From Labilibaculum euxinicum (GTDB taxonomy: Bacteria; Bacteroidota; Bacteroidia; Bacteroidales; Marinifilaceae): DNA of 64,000 nucleotides. How positions within the stretch are numbered: position 1 is the stretch's first letter; each line of letters opens with the position of its first letter. The notes beneath the pieces were generated by a model. The model saw nothing but the letters and a program-made list of their open reading frames with translations. It was not told the origin of the DNA and did no database searches. Shown here piece after piece: positions 27,171-35,470 of the stretch. The DNA is taken from positions 372,001 through 436,000 of the forward strand of contig NZ_WTCR01000003.1 in assembly GCF_009795715.1 (NCBI RefSeq), in the 5' to 3' direction. A program made the position numbers and the translations under genes.

Positions 27171-28109
27171 ATGAAAAATCTAAATACATACCTGTTGTTG
27201 TTTGTGATTGTTGCGACATGTTTGTCGTGTAGCGACGATGACAATAGAATCGAAACACCTGTTGTTACAGGTGGGATGGTAAGCATTATTGATAGTTATG
27301 CCAACTTTAACGGAGAGAACCAGAGCTTTTACGCAACCAATAAAAGTACCGATGGTGAAAGACCATTTGATGCTTTAACTACCGACTGGACCTTCGAAAC
27401 CTGGGTAAAAATGGAGGAAGGAACAAATCTAACAGAAGAACCGCTTACATCATCAATTATAATGGAGCAGCGATATGTTTTTTCATTGTATGCCACACCG
27501 GCAAATGAATCCAAACCTGAGGCTGATGTTGAAGAGGAAGTTATTGATTATAATCAACCGGGAGGAATAGGAACAAACTTGATTAAAGTTAAAGCCGATT
27601 ACGAGTTGAAGTATTCAAAACTTGCCAACAACTCTACCGATGTTGAGTTAGAATCAATGAGTACTTACGATAACGAGAACATCGTTCTTTCATATGGGAA
27701 ATGGGTACACATAGCAATTACCCGATCCTCTTCCGACAATACTGCACGTTTTTTTGTGAATGGACAACTGGTAGGTTCTGGGACTGATGATGTTTGGATT
27801 TCGAAGTCGTCGGTTTCAGCAGTAAATTGGAGTGGTACCTACCGCGGAGGATATTATGGTTTTGCTAAATGTGGTTTAAGAAAAGTTCGGGTATCCAATG
27901 TATCAAGATACAACGAAGATTTTATTCCTGATTTGGGTGCCGATTTTGAAGAGGATGATGAAACTTTATTCTTGCTGAATTTGATTGAAGAAGAAATGAT
28001 CGATCCTTTAGATGATACACCGGAAATGGATGTGAAAGGAACTTATCCCTATTCAGTATCCTTACGCCAGAACAATTGGGATTCCGAATCTAAGATGATT
28101 TACAAATAA
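27171..28109 (+). CDS. LamG/concanavalin-A-like lipoprotein
   Basis: A 312-aa lipoprotein (lipobox CLSC, Cys20, then SDDD, a likely surface-export signal). Residues about 45-270 form one LamG/laminin-G-like jelly roll: YANFNGENQSFYATN, WTFETWVKMEEG, GKWVHIAITRSSSDNTARFFVNGQLVGSG and LRKVRVSNVSRY. In SusCD loci such proteins act as extra surface ligand-binding proteins. The same fold recurs inside the C10 protease encoded next (about 460-640), which suggests both recognise the same material. No catalytic motif is seen. Confidence 0.85.
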   Translation: MKNLNTYLLLFVIVATCLSCSDDDNRIETPVVTGGMVSIIDSYANFNGENQSFYATNKSTDGERPFDALTTDWTFETWVKMEEGTNLTEEPLTSSIIMEQRYVFSLYATPANESKPEADVEEEVIDYNQPGGIGTNLIKVKADYELKYSKLANNSTDVELESMSTYDNENIVLSYGKWVHIAITRSSSDNTARFFVNGQLVGSGTDDVWISKSSVSAVNWSGTYRGGYYGFAKCGLRKVRVSNVSRYNEDFIPDLGADFEEDDETLFLLNLIEEEMIDPLDDTPEMDVKGTYPYSVSLRQNNWDSESKMIYK

Positions 28110-28527
28110 CCTGGGATCGATTAATTAGCAGAAGAATTTATTGCAGACAGAACAAAAGGTTGTGAACTCCATAAGCTGACAACAATAGTAGCGGTATTGC
28201 ACCAATGACTGTCGAAGTTCTGTACCAATAATTGTCGTGACATACAATCAACCATAAACTGGTAAGGGGATAGAATTGTTGAATAAAATGAGCAAGCAGA
28301 ATTCGAATGTTAATACAAATTAGTAATCGGTATTATAAAAAAAACGAAAGGCTAATGTCTTGTTTTGATGCGGGTGTAATCTTTGTATTATCAGTGTGTT
28401 GACTTGTGTTTATTGGGTTGGCCTCACGTTAAGTTACGAACCAGGTTTCTACATTAGTTTTATCAATCTGCTACTTTGGATGATCAGTAAATTAATAACC
28501 GAACCCAGATAAAATAGAATAATCGAA
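28110..28527. other. Intergenic region with a direct repeat, upstream of the C10 protease
   Basis: A 418-bp gap inside the locus. It holds two direct repeats, ACCAATGACTGTCG (28201-28214) and ACCAATAATTGTCG (28224-28237), 23 bp apart, which look like paired binding sites. A sequence near 28371-28393 (TTGTTTTGATGCGGGTGTAA with CTTTG following) resembles a promoter but has one extra base in the -7 box. Confidence 0.45.
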
Positions 28528-31137
28528 ATGAAAAATACATCAAAATTACTTGTGTTAATTTCATTTGTATTTCTTTCGTTAGCGGCATTTTCTCAAAAAG
28601 ATACCAGTGAATACCGAAAGAAGTCCGATGAAATATTTAAAAAGCTAAACTCCGAAGATTCTAAGCTTTTAGAATGTATTCCTTTAACCGACAATAATAA
28701 TATTATTGGGTATGTTTTCAATTATGAAAAAGGAGGATTTGTTATTGTTGATGCGCGAATTGATGCACCAATTATTGGTTTTTCTGATAAAGGACGGTTT
28801 GAGACTAAAAATAACCCATTTCTGCAATATCTTATTGAGGGTATAAAAGTGCAAAAAAATGACTTTGATCTGTCATCGGGAATAGAAAAAAGTGCTGTAA
28901 AAGAGTCGAAAACAGATGTGGTAATTAATCCTTTACTTACTGATGCTTGGGGAGGTGTTAATTGCATTGATGAAACAGGACAGAACATTAATGCTACGAA
29001 TTTATACACACCTCAAAACTGTTCGGCAGGTTGCGTGGCCATAAGTGCATCGCAAATTTTCAATTATTACAAATGGCCTGAAAAAGCGATGGGCAATCAT
29101 GTTTATTCGGACAGTTATGATGGTTTATCCTACACTCATTCTGCTTTTTTTGATGAGGTTGAGTATGACTGGACTGATATAAAAGACGAGTACTATGGAG
29201 TTGCATCGACAGTTGAAGAACGGGAGGCAGTATCCAAACTAATATACGATATCGCAGTTGCTGTTCAAATGGATTTTGGGCCAACAGGTTCAAGTTCCCA
29301 TATAAATAAAATTCCCTTTGTGTTGGAAAATTTCTTTCGGTATAGTGGGCATTACGAAGAAGCATCATGGAGTTCTTTCTGGAATAGAATGTATGAAAAT
29401 GTTACAGATCAAATCCCTGTACAGATAGGATTAAAAGCAAGCGCAACAGGAGCCCAACATGCTGCTGTTATTGATGGTTATAAAGATATTGATAACATAC
29501 CATACTACCACATAAATTGGGGATGGTATAATAATAACGGCATAAACGGATACTATAATGTGCAGGGATGGACCAGTAGTTCTGGTGGCTACAATACAAT
29601 AACTGATGCAATTTTCGATTTTTTGCCCATTCCTGAAATAACCAGTGTGGTAAGTGACGGAAGCCAGAACATCACTGTCCAATGGAAAGTTAGCAACAAA
29701 GTGAACTGGGATGCTTTTGAATTGGAAATGAAAAAAGATGAAGGCAGTTGGGAAACGGTATCGAGTACGATCACAAGCGATTCATATTCTATTACTGCCG
29801 AATCAACGGTAGCTATTTATCAGTTTAGAGTAAGAAACAAAATAAGTGATGTATTTTATTTAAACTCATGGTCCAATGAATTTGCTTATGCAAATGAAGA
29901 AAATTTAGACGGTTATATTTCCTTGGGAGGAAGCCAGTATGCCTATGCAAGACAAACTCCGGATAAGGATTTGGACTTCTCCGGTGAATATACGTTTGAG
30001 TTTTGGATCAATGTAAAGAATGGCAATCAAAACAACGATGTCATCTTGTATCAGCAATATGCCTTTACCCTTGGTATCGATAACATAACATCTACTTCGT
30101 ATGCAATTGAATTTATAGCACACAACAGCAATGCATATATAAAATCTTACCATAGCGATTTATTGCTAAACGAATGGGTACATGTTGCAGTATCTCATTC
30201 AGGTAACAAAACAAAACTATTTGTAAATGGTGAAAAAGATGTTGAAAACAGCAGTTCCAATTTCAATTTATCAACAAGTAGTAAAGCCTTAAATCTGGGT
30301 GAAAAATACATAAGCAGCTATTCTAATTTTATTGTAGCAGAAATCGATCAACTTAGAATTTCGAAAATTGACAGGCATTCTGATAGTTTCACCCCATTAA
30401 GAGGAAATGCACATCAGCTTGATGATAATACTGTTGCATTGTTTGATTTTAACCAACCACATAAAGTACGTTTAAAAGATGAGGCTTTTAGGTTAAGTTT
30501 TATTGTGCAAAATGAATCTGGTGGGGTAATTTGGAAGGGAAGTAAAATTGAAAATAGCTTTGCCCCAGTAATTAGTACAAACCAATCGGCTGGTGTTACT
30601 CGCGATTCTCCAAATGGAACTTTGGTCTGCACAGTTTTGGCTACCGATGAAGATGTTTTTGCAACAGTTTTTCAGGATTGGACAATAATAGGAGGAAATA
30701 CGAATAATGTTTTTGCTATTGATGAAGTAAGGGGGGAAATCACAGTTCATGATTCTGGTGCCCTGTCGAGCAGTCCTCTTACAGATTATAATTTACAATT
30801 AACGGTAAGCGATGGACAAAACACTTCCGAAATTGAAAATTTGGAGATTACAATTGATCAAACCACTTCATCAGACAATCACAATTTTGTTGATGAAAAA
30901 TTGTTTGCTGTAAATATATATCCGAATCCTACAAATGATTTTGTGGAAATTCAGATGAGAAATAATCAGCAATTTAAAACGATAAAGGTATACGATTCTT
31001 CCGGAATTCTAAAGAAAAAAATAAAATCAAACAATCGCATATTTCAACTTGATTTAAGCGATCTTCCCTCCGGCATTTACCTGCTAAACATTCAATATGA
31101 AGAAGAACGTTTTATTCGAAAAATAATAAAAATGTAA
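28528..31137 (+). CDS. T9SS-secreted C10 (streptopain-like) cysteine protease with LamG and cadherin-like domains
   Basis: An 869-aa exported endopeptidase. Order: signal peptide (1-22, ending AFS), a Spi-type inhibitory prodomain (about 25-125), the C10 catalytic domain (about 130-370) with nucleophile Cys169 in SAGCVAISASQIFNYY and His311 in GAQHAAVIDGYKD, then YYHINWGWY; a fibronectin-like segment (about 370-450); a LamG domain (about 460-640); a cadherin-like repeat (about 690-785, with SPNGTLVCTVLATDED); and a type IX secretion sorting domain (about 800-869, VNIYPNPTNDFVEI to the C-terminus). It should be secreted and possibly attached to the surface, digesting protein outside the cell for uptake by the upstream SusCD. 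Confidence 0.93.
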   Translation: MKNTSKLLVLISFVFLSLAAFSQKDTSEYRKKSDEIFKKLNSEDSKLLECIPLTDNNNIIGYVFNYEKGGFVIVDARIDAPIIGFSDKGRFETKNNPFLQYLIEGIKVQKNDFDLSSGIEKSAVKESKTDVVINPLLTDAWGGVNCIDETGQNINATNLYTPQNCSAGCVAISASQIFNYYKWPEKAMGNHVYSDSYDGLSYTHSAFFDEVEYDWTDIKDEYYGVASTVEEREAVSKLIYDIAVAVQMDFGPTGSSSHINKIPFVLENFFRYSGHYEEASWSSFWNRMYENVTDQIPVQIGLKASATGAQHAAVIDGYKDIDNIPYYHINWGWYNNNGINGYYNVQGWTSSSGGYNTITDAIFDFLPIPEITSVVSDGSQNITVQWKVSNKVNWDAFELEMKKDEGSWETVSSTITSDSYSITAESTVAIYQFRVRNKISDVFYLNSWSNEFAYANEENLDGYISLGGSQYAYARQTPDKDLDFSGEYTFEFWINVKNGNQNNDVILYQQYAFTLGIDNITSTSYAIEFIAHNSNAYIKSYHSDLLLNEWVHVAVSHSGNKTKLFVNGEKDVENSSSNFNLSTSSKALNLGEKYISSYSNFIVAEIDQLRISKIDRHSDSFTPLRGNAHQLDDNTVALFDFNQPHKVRLKDEAFRLSFIVQNESGGVIWKGSKIENSFAPVISTNQSAGVTRDSPNGTLVCTVLATDEDVFATVFQDWTIIGGNTNNVFAIDEVRGEITVHDSGALSSSPLTDYNLQLTVSDGQNTSEIENLEITIDQTTSSDNHNFVDEKLFAVNIYPNPTNDFVEIQMRNNQQFKTIKVYDSSGILKKKIKSNNRIFQLDLSDLPSGIYLLNIQYEEERFIRKIIKM

Positions 31138-31222
31138 TCAGAACTCATCAGGTACATCATGATTTTCTACGCAAGTAAATAGATGGAGAAAACTCAATGG
31201 TTCAACAACAAAATTATAACAC

Positions 31223-32461
31223 ATGAAATTATTTATAAAAATTATACTCGTATTTATTGTTTTAAATCCTATTATATCAGAAGCATGTACTACGGCAGTT
31301 GTTTCAGGGAAATACACAAAAAGTGGCAGGCCCATGATATGGAAAAACAGAGATACATGGGCAGTAAAGAATAGTGTTGCCTACTTTAAAGGAGACAAAT
31401 TTGATTACATGGGCTTGATTAATTCAGCTGATACTGCAAGAAGAAACGTTTGGATTGGAATGAATTCGGCAGGATTTGCAATTATGAATTCGGCCTCGTA
31501 CAATTTAAACCATGAAAGCAAAGAAGAACTAAGTGGCCTTGAAGGCAGGTTAATGAAGACAGCTCTTTCTGTTTGCGGAACTCTTGAAGACTTTGAGAAC
31601 CTTTTGAATTCAATGCAAAAACCCAGCGGATTGGAGGCTAATTTTGGAGTAATTGATGCTTTTGGAGGAGCTGCTTATTATGAATTCGGACATAACGGAT
31701 TTGTGAAGATAGATGTTAACGATCCTGCAATTGCTCCTTTTGGTTATGTTATAAGAGCTAATTATTCTAATACCGGTGAAATAGGCATTGGGAGTGGTTA
31801 TATTCGTTACAATACTTCTTCCGATCTGTTTTATCAGAGTGCTTCTTCTGAAGGATTGTCCGCTCAGTTTATTGAACAAGATGTTGCTGAGAGTTTAAAA
31901 CACTCTTTAATTAAAGAGGATTTAAAGCTAAAGTATGGTAATCTACCCGAAAATACGTCTCAATATGCTCATTTTAGAGATTTTATTCCCAGATCAGGAT
32001 CAGCTTCTTCTGTAATAATAGAAGGCGTAAAAAAAGATGAAAATCCTGAATTTGCTACCATGTGGTCCAATATTGGTTTTCCATTGGCATCTGTTGTTGT
32101 ACCGGTATGGTTAAAGGGCGGAAGTACTATTCCTGAAATCGTATCCTACAAGACAGCATTAAAAGATTCTCCCATTTGCAATGCCGCATTAGTTCTTAAA
32201 AAAGAAAAAATCATGAACATCAGGTGGGGAAAATCCGATAAGTATTACATAAACGTTAATGCTTTGTATAACAGCGATAAATCAGGAATTGTTCAAAAAT
32301 TACGTCCATATGATAATCATATATATGAGCTTACTAACGAGTTAATTGATAAGTGGAGACAAAAAGGAAGAGTTGATAAAAAGGAAATTAGCGAGTTTTA
32401 TGAATGGTTAGATCGTTTTGTGGCTAAAGCTTATAAAGATGAATTTAATATTGAAATGTAA
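31223..32461 (+). CDS. Secreted Ntn-hydrolase, C45/C59-like linear amide hydrolase
   Basis: A 412-aa protein. The signal peptide (1-21, ending SEA) is directly followed by Cys22-Thr-Thr, so signal peptidase cleavage would itself expose the N-terminal nucleophile cysteine. Asn42-Arg43-Asp44 (WKNRD) occupies the position of the conserved Arg/Asp pair that follows the nucleophile in choloylglycine/penicillin V acylase and acyl-CoA:6-APA acyltransferase families. The reaction would be cleavage of a linear C-N amide; the substrate is unknown. It lies 86 nt after the C10 protease and 6 nt before the BPL_N gene, so it probably works on peptides or modified amino acids released by this locus. Confidence 0.78.
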   Translation: MKLFIKIILVFIVLNPIISEACTTAVVSGKYTKSGRPMIWKNRDTWAVKNSVAYFKGDKFDYMGLINSADTARRNVWIGMNSAGFAIMNSASYNLNHESKEELSGLEGRLMKTALSVCGTLEDFENLLNSMQKPSGLEANFGVIDAFGGAAYYEFGHNGFVKIDVNDPAIAPFGYVIRANYSNTGEIGIGSGYIRYNTSSDLFYQSASSEGLSAQFIEQDVAESLKHSLIKEDLKLKYGNLPENTSQYAHFRDFIPRSGSASSVIIEGVKKDENPEFATMWSNIGFPLASVVVPVWLKGGSTIPEIVSYKTALKDSPICNAALVLKKEKIMNIRWGKSDKYYINVNALYNSDKSGIVQKLRPYDNHIYELTNELIDKWRQKGRVDKKEISEFYEWLDRFVAKAYKDEFNIEM

Positions 32462-32467
32462 GTTAAT

Positions 32468-33583
32468 ATGAAAAAAAAACATCAATTATTAGTAATGATT
32501 TTTTTGATCGTTACAGCATGTGGAAAACATCAGCCTGACGACAATAAAATTGTGGTAGGCGTTTTTAATGGTAATGGAGCAGGGGCGATAAGTGTTGTTG
32601 AAACCATTGAAGCTCTGAAAATTGATAAAGACATATCGCCTCTGCAAATTAGTGCAAGTGATATTCAGTCTGGCAAACTGAATGCTATTGATGCAATGAT
32701 TTTTCCTGGGGGAAGTGGTAGTAATCAATTGAATAATATCGGGTTTTACGGTAAAGAGAAGATTAGGAGGTTTGTTATAGACCAAGGAAAAGGAATTGTA
32801 GGGATTTGTGCGGGTGCATTTTTAACTAGTAGCACTCCAGGTTATCCTTCCCTTGAGATTGGTAATGTTAAAGTTATAGATAGGGCTCATTATGCAAGAG
32901 GAAGAGGTTTGGTTGAATTTAAGCTTACAGGAGAAGGGAAAAAAATTTTTCCGGAATTGGATCACAACAAACTATTTTGTCAGTATTATGACGGACCAGT
33001 AATGGAGACCCTATTGCAAAAAGAAAATTATTCCGAATTAGCGTATTATGTTACCGATATTCACTCCAACGCAGGGGCTCCCAAAGAGGTGACTCCTGGA
33101 AAAATATTTTTGTATAAGCAAAAAGTAGGTAGTGGAAGATTATTCGCAATTGCAGGACATCCCGAATCTACTCCCGGAATGCGTTGGATGGTTCCCCGAA
33201 TGATAAGATGGGTAACAAATAATGAACAGGTAAAATATAAAGCTAAACTGATAAAGCCTGAAAATTATACTCGTGAAATTCTATATAATAAAATGCTGAA
33301 AATAAGTGAAAAGGAAAATTGGTGGAAGCTTTTTAATACAAATCCTGACTCTGTAATAATATCTATGAATTATTTGCATTCAATTTATTCCAGACCGGCT
33401 GTAAGGTGGAATATTGGGTTGTTGCGTAGTCCATTTCCAAAAGTTAGGTTACATGCTGCTGAATTACTTAAAATTTCGGAATATACTGCGGCATTGCCCG
33501 ATTTGATTGTTGCTTTTGAGAATGAGAAAGATCTGGACGTTAAAGCTAAATTATCAAAAATCATAGAAGATTTGAGCGACTAA
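32468..33583 (+). CDS. BPL_N / class I glutamine amidotransferase-like lipoprotein with HEAT-like tail
   Basis: A 371-aa lipoprotein (lipobox VTAC, Cys18). Residues about 27-255 form a class I GATase-like fold of the biotin-protein-ligase N-terminal (BPL_N) type: VVGVFNGNGAGAISV, AMIFPGGSGS, nucleophile elbow GICAGAF with Cys114, and a His/Glu-containing AIAGHPESTPGMRW. Residues about 300-371 form HEAT-like helices (AVRWNIGLLRSPFPKVRLHAAELL). No synthetase partner is present, so hydrolase or ligand-binding activity is more likely than amide transfer. Placed 6 nt after the Ntn-hydrolase, implying a joint periplasmic function. Confidence 0.75.
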   Translation: MKKKHQLLVMIFLIVTACGKHQPDDNKIVVGVFNGNGAGAISVVETIEALKIDKDISPLQISASDIQSGKLNAIDAMIFPGGSGSNQLNNIGFYGKEKIRRFVIDQGKGIVGICAGAFLTSSTPGYPSLEIGNVKVIDRAHYARGRGLVEFKLTGEGKKIFPELDHNKLFCQYYDGPVMETLLQKENYSELAYYVTDIHSNAGAPKEVTPGKIFLYKQKVGSGRLFAIAGHPESTPGMRWMVPRMIRWVTNNEQVKYKAKLIKPENYTREILYNKMLKISEKENWWKLFNTNPDSVIISMNYLHSIYSRPAVRWNIGLLRSPFPKVRLHAAELLKISEYTAALPDLIVAFENEKDLDVKAKLSKIIEDLSD

Positions 33584-34256
33584 ATAAGAGGAAAGAACTA
33601 TTAATAAATTTTAAATAAATAATACTTGGAAGTTATTTTTTTAGATAATCAAGGAATTAATAATTGAATTCGCGTTATTATTCCGTTGAGGTCTAACCAA
33701 TCGCTAACGCTTAAAATTCTGATTCTAGAGTAATAATAGTCTGTTAAGGTTTGTAAATCGTTTGTTCTCATAATTTTTAGTAAAAATCATGGTTGTTAAT
33801 GTTGAAAATACCCTGATCATTCGGTGGACCAAATTGATCTAATATCTCATACTTAAAATCTAACGATCTATAAAATAAGCAGAACTTTTGTTTTTGCAAG
33901 CCTTTTTTAAATTTATCATATGTTTTGTGTCGAATATATTTTCTTCATAAATTCATTTTGATGTTATCAATTAATATTTTTTCAGTTTAAAACAGATAAG
34001 AGATTTGGTGCTTTTGCACTTATTTCACAAAAAAGTATCTATTATAAATGTGAATAGTAAGAAATGTAAATACTTACGTTTGGTTTTAGATAAAACAAGA
34101 GTCTGATCTGCAATCGTTTCCAGTGGGTGTTTTATAACACGTAAAGATTGGGTTAAAAATACTTCAAAGTGCTTTGAATTGTATCGAAAGACCTTAAAAT
34201 TTGCAGAAGCAAATTATACTAATGTATAAGACTTAATTAACAAATATTTATTAACA
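33584..34256. other. Intergenic region upstream of the citrate lyase operon
   Basis: A 673-bp gap with no supported coding frame. It contains a -7 box TACGTTTG (34075-34082), 175 nt ahead of citD, without a clear -33 TTG, and a short palindrome TTGATGTTATCAA (33958-33970) that resembles an FNR site but has a 3-bp rather than 4-bp spacer. No terminator was found after the BPL_N gene. Confidence 0.45.
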
Positions 34257-34544
34257 ATGACACCCAAGTTTAAAGCGCAAGCCGGAACTTTTGAATCAAG
34301 CGATATTATGATTCTGATTGAGCCTCTTGAAAAAGATTCTGGTCGCAAAGTTGATATTTCTTCAACAGTAATACTTCAGTTCGAAGAAGATATTAAAAAA
34401 ACTATAAATCAGGTACTTGATCGGCTTCAGGTTGAGGGTTTGCATCTTATTGCCAAGGACAAAGGAGCACTGACGCAGACAATCGAAGCACGAGTTGAAA
34501 CAGCAGTTAAACGATCTTTAGGTATCCAGGAGGGGACAATGTAA
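34257..34544 (+). CDS. citD: Citrate lyase acyl carrier protein (gamma subunit)
   Basis: A 95-aa carrier whose serine receives the 2'-(5''-triphosphoribosyl)-3'-dephospho-CoA arm. The attachment region AQAGTFESSDIMI (residues 8-20) matches CitD; the rest shows the SSTVILQFEEDIKKTI and ARVETAVKR segments. First gene of the operon; its stop overlaps the citE start by 1 nt (TAATG). Confidence 0.93.
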   Translation: MTPKFKAQAGTFESSDIMILIEPLEKDSGRKVDISSTVILQFEEDIKKTINQVLDRLQVEGLHLIAKDKGALTQTIEARVETAVKRSLGIQEGTM

Positions 34545-35440
34545 TGGTAAAGAAAAAAAGAAGGTCGATGTTGTACATTCCCGGTAATAATCCGGCAATG
34601 ATTCAACAAGCAGGAGTTTATGGTTGTGATGCTGTTCTTCTTGATCTGGAAGATGCTGTAGCATTAAACCAAAAAGATGCAGCAAGAATTTTGGTTCGGA
34701 ATATGCTTAAAACGGTTAATTTTTATGATACCGAAGTATGTGTGCGTGTAAATAATTTCCATACACCGTTTGGATTAACGGATTTGGAGGAAATTGTGCC
34801 GTTACAGCCTGATAATATCCGTTTCCCGAAAACAGAAACAGTAGCCGATGTTAAGGAATTCATGAAAGAAGTGCGGCGCATCGAAAAGGAGCATGGAATT
34901 AAGAATCCAACCATGACTATTCATGTGATGATTGAAACAGCCAAAGGGGTTGCGAATGTTTATGATATCGCGGCTGCCGATCCACGAATAGATGCTATTA
35001 CTATTGGGGGGCAGGATTTAACTGCCGATATGGGTATTATAAAAACTCCGGATGGAGTTGGTATTGATTACGCACGTAAGAGAATTGTGATGGCTGGAAA
35101 AGCCAATGATTTAGACGTTTTAGATACTATATTTGCTGATGTGAACGACGATGAAGGTTTGCGGGAAGAAACAGAATATATTAAAAAAATTGGTTTCGCA
35201 GGTAAGGCTCTTATAAATCCACGTCAGGTTGATGTTGTTCATGATGTGTTTAACCCGACTGAAAATGAGGTGCGTAAAGCATATCGTGTTTATTCTGAGT
35301 TTATTAAAAACAAAAAAGCTGGTATTGGAGTTTTTGCAATTGATGGAAAAATGGTAGATGCTCCTGTTGTTCAAAGAGCAATTACAGTTTTGGAATATGC
35401 CAAAATAGATTTGAAAGAAATTGAAAAGAATGCTGGTTAG
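34544..35440 (+). CDS. citE: Citrate lyase beta subunit (citryl-ACP lyase)
   Basis: A 298-aa TIM barrel that splits citryl-ACP into acetyl-ACP and oxaloacetate. Recognisable segments: RRSMLYIPGNNPAM, VLLDLEDAVALNQKDAAR, VCVRVNNF, TIHVMIETAKGVAN (catalytic Glu), ITIGGQDLTADMG (metal-binding Asp) and GKALINPRQVDVVHDVF. Because it is flanked by citD and citF it is true CitE and not a CitE-like stand-alone lyase. Confidence 0.95.
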   Translation: MVKKKRRSMLYIPGNNPAMIQQAGVYGCDAVLLDLEDAVALNQKDAARILVRNMLKTVNFYDTEVCVRVNNFHTPFGLTDLEEIVPLQPDNIRFPKTETVADVKEFMKEVRRIEKEHGIKNPTMTIHVMIETAKGVANVYDIAAADPRIDAITIGGQDLTADMGIIKTPDGVGIDYARKRIVMAGKANDLDVLDTIFADVNDDEGLREETEYIKKIGFAGKALINPRQVDVVHDVFNPTENEVRKAYRVYSEFIKNKKAGIGVFAIDGKMVDAPVVQRAITVLEYAKIDLKEIEKNAG

Positions 35441-35470
35441 TTTTTAAGCTTGGATTTAAAACGTAGACAA

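Noticed and set aside
33958-33970. FNR-type site TTGATGTTATCAA upstream of citD
   Set aside because: The half-sites are right but the spacer is 3 bp, not 4, and it is 300 bp from the operon; such AT-rich palindromes are expected by chance here.
35450-35470. TTG start for citF
   Set aside because: The ATG 21 nt downstream matches the usual CitF N-terminus.
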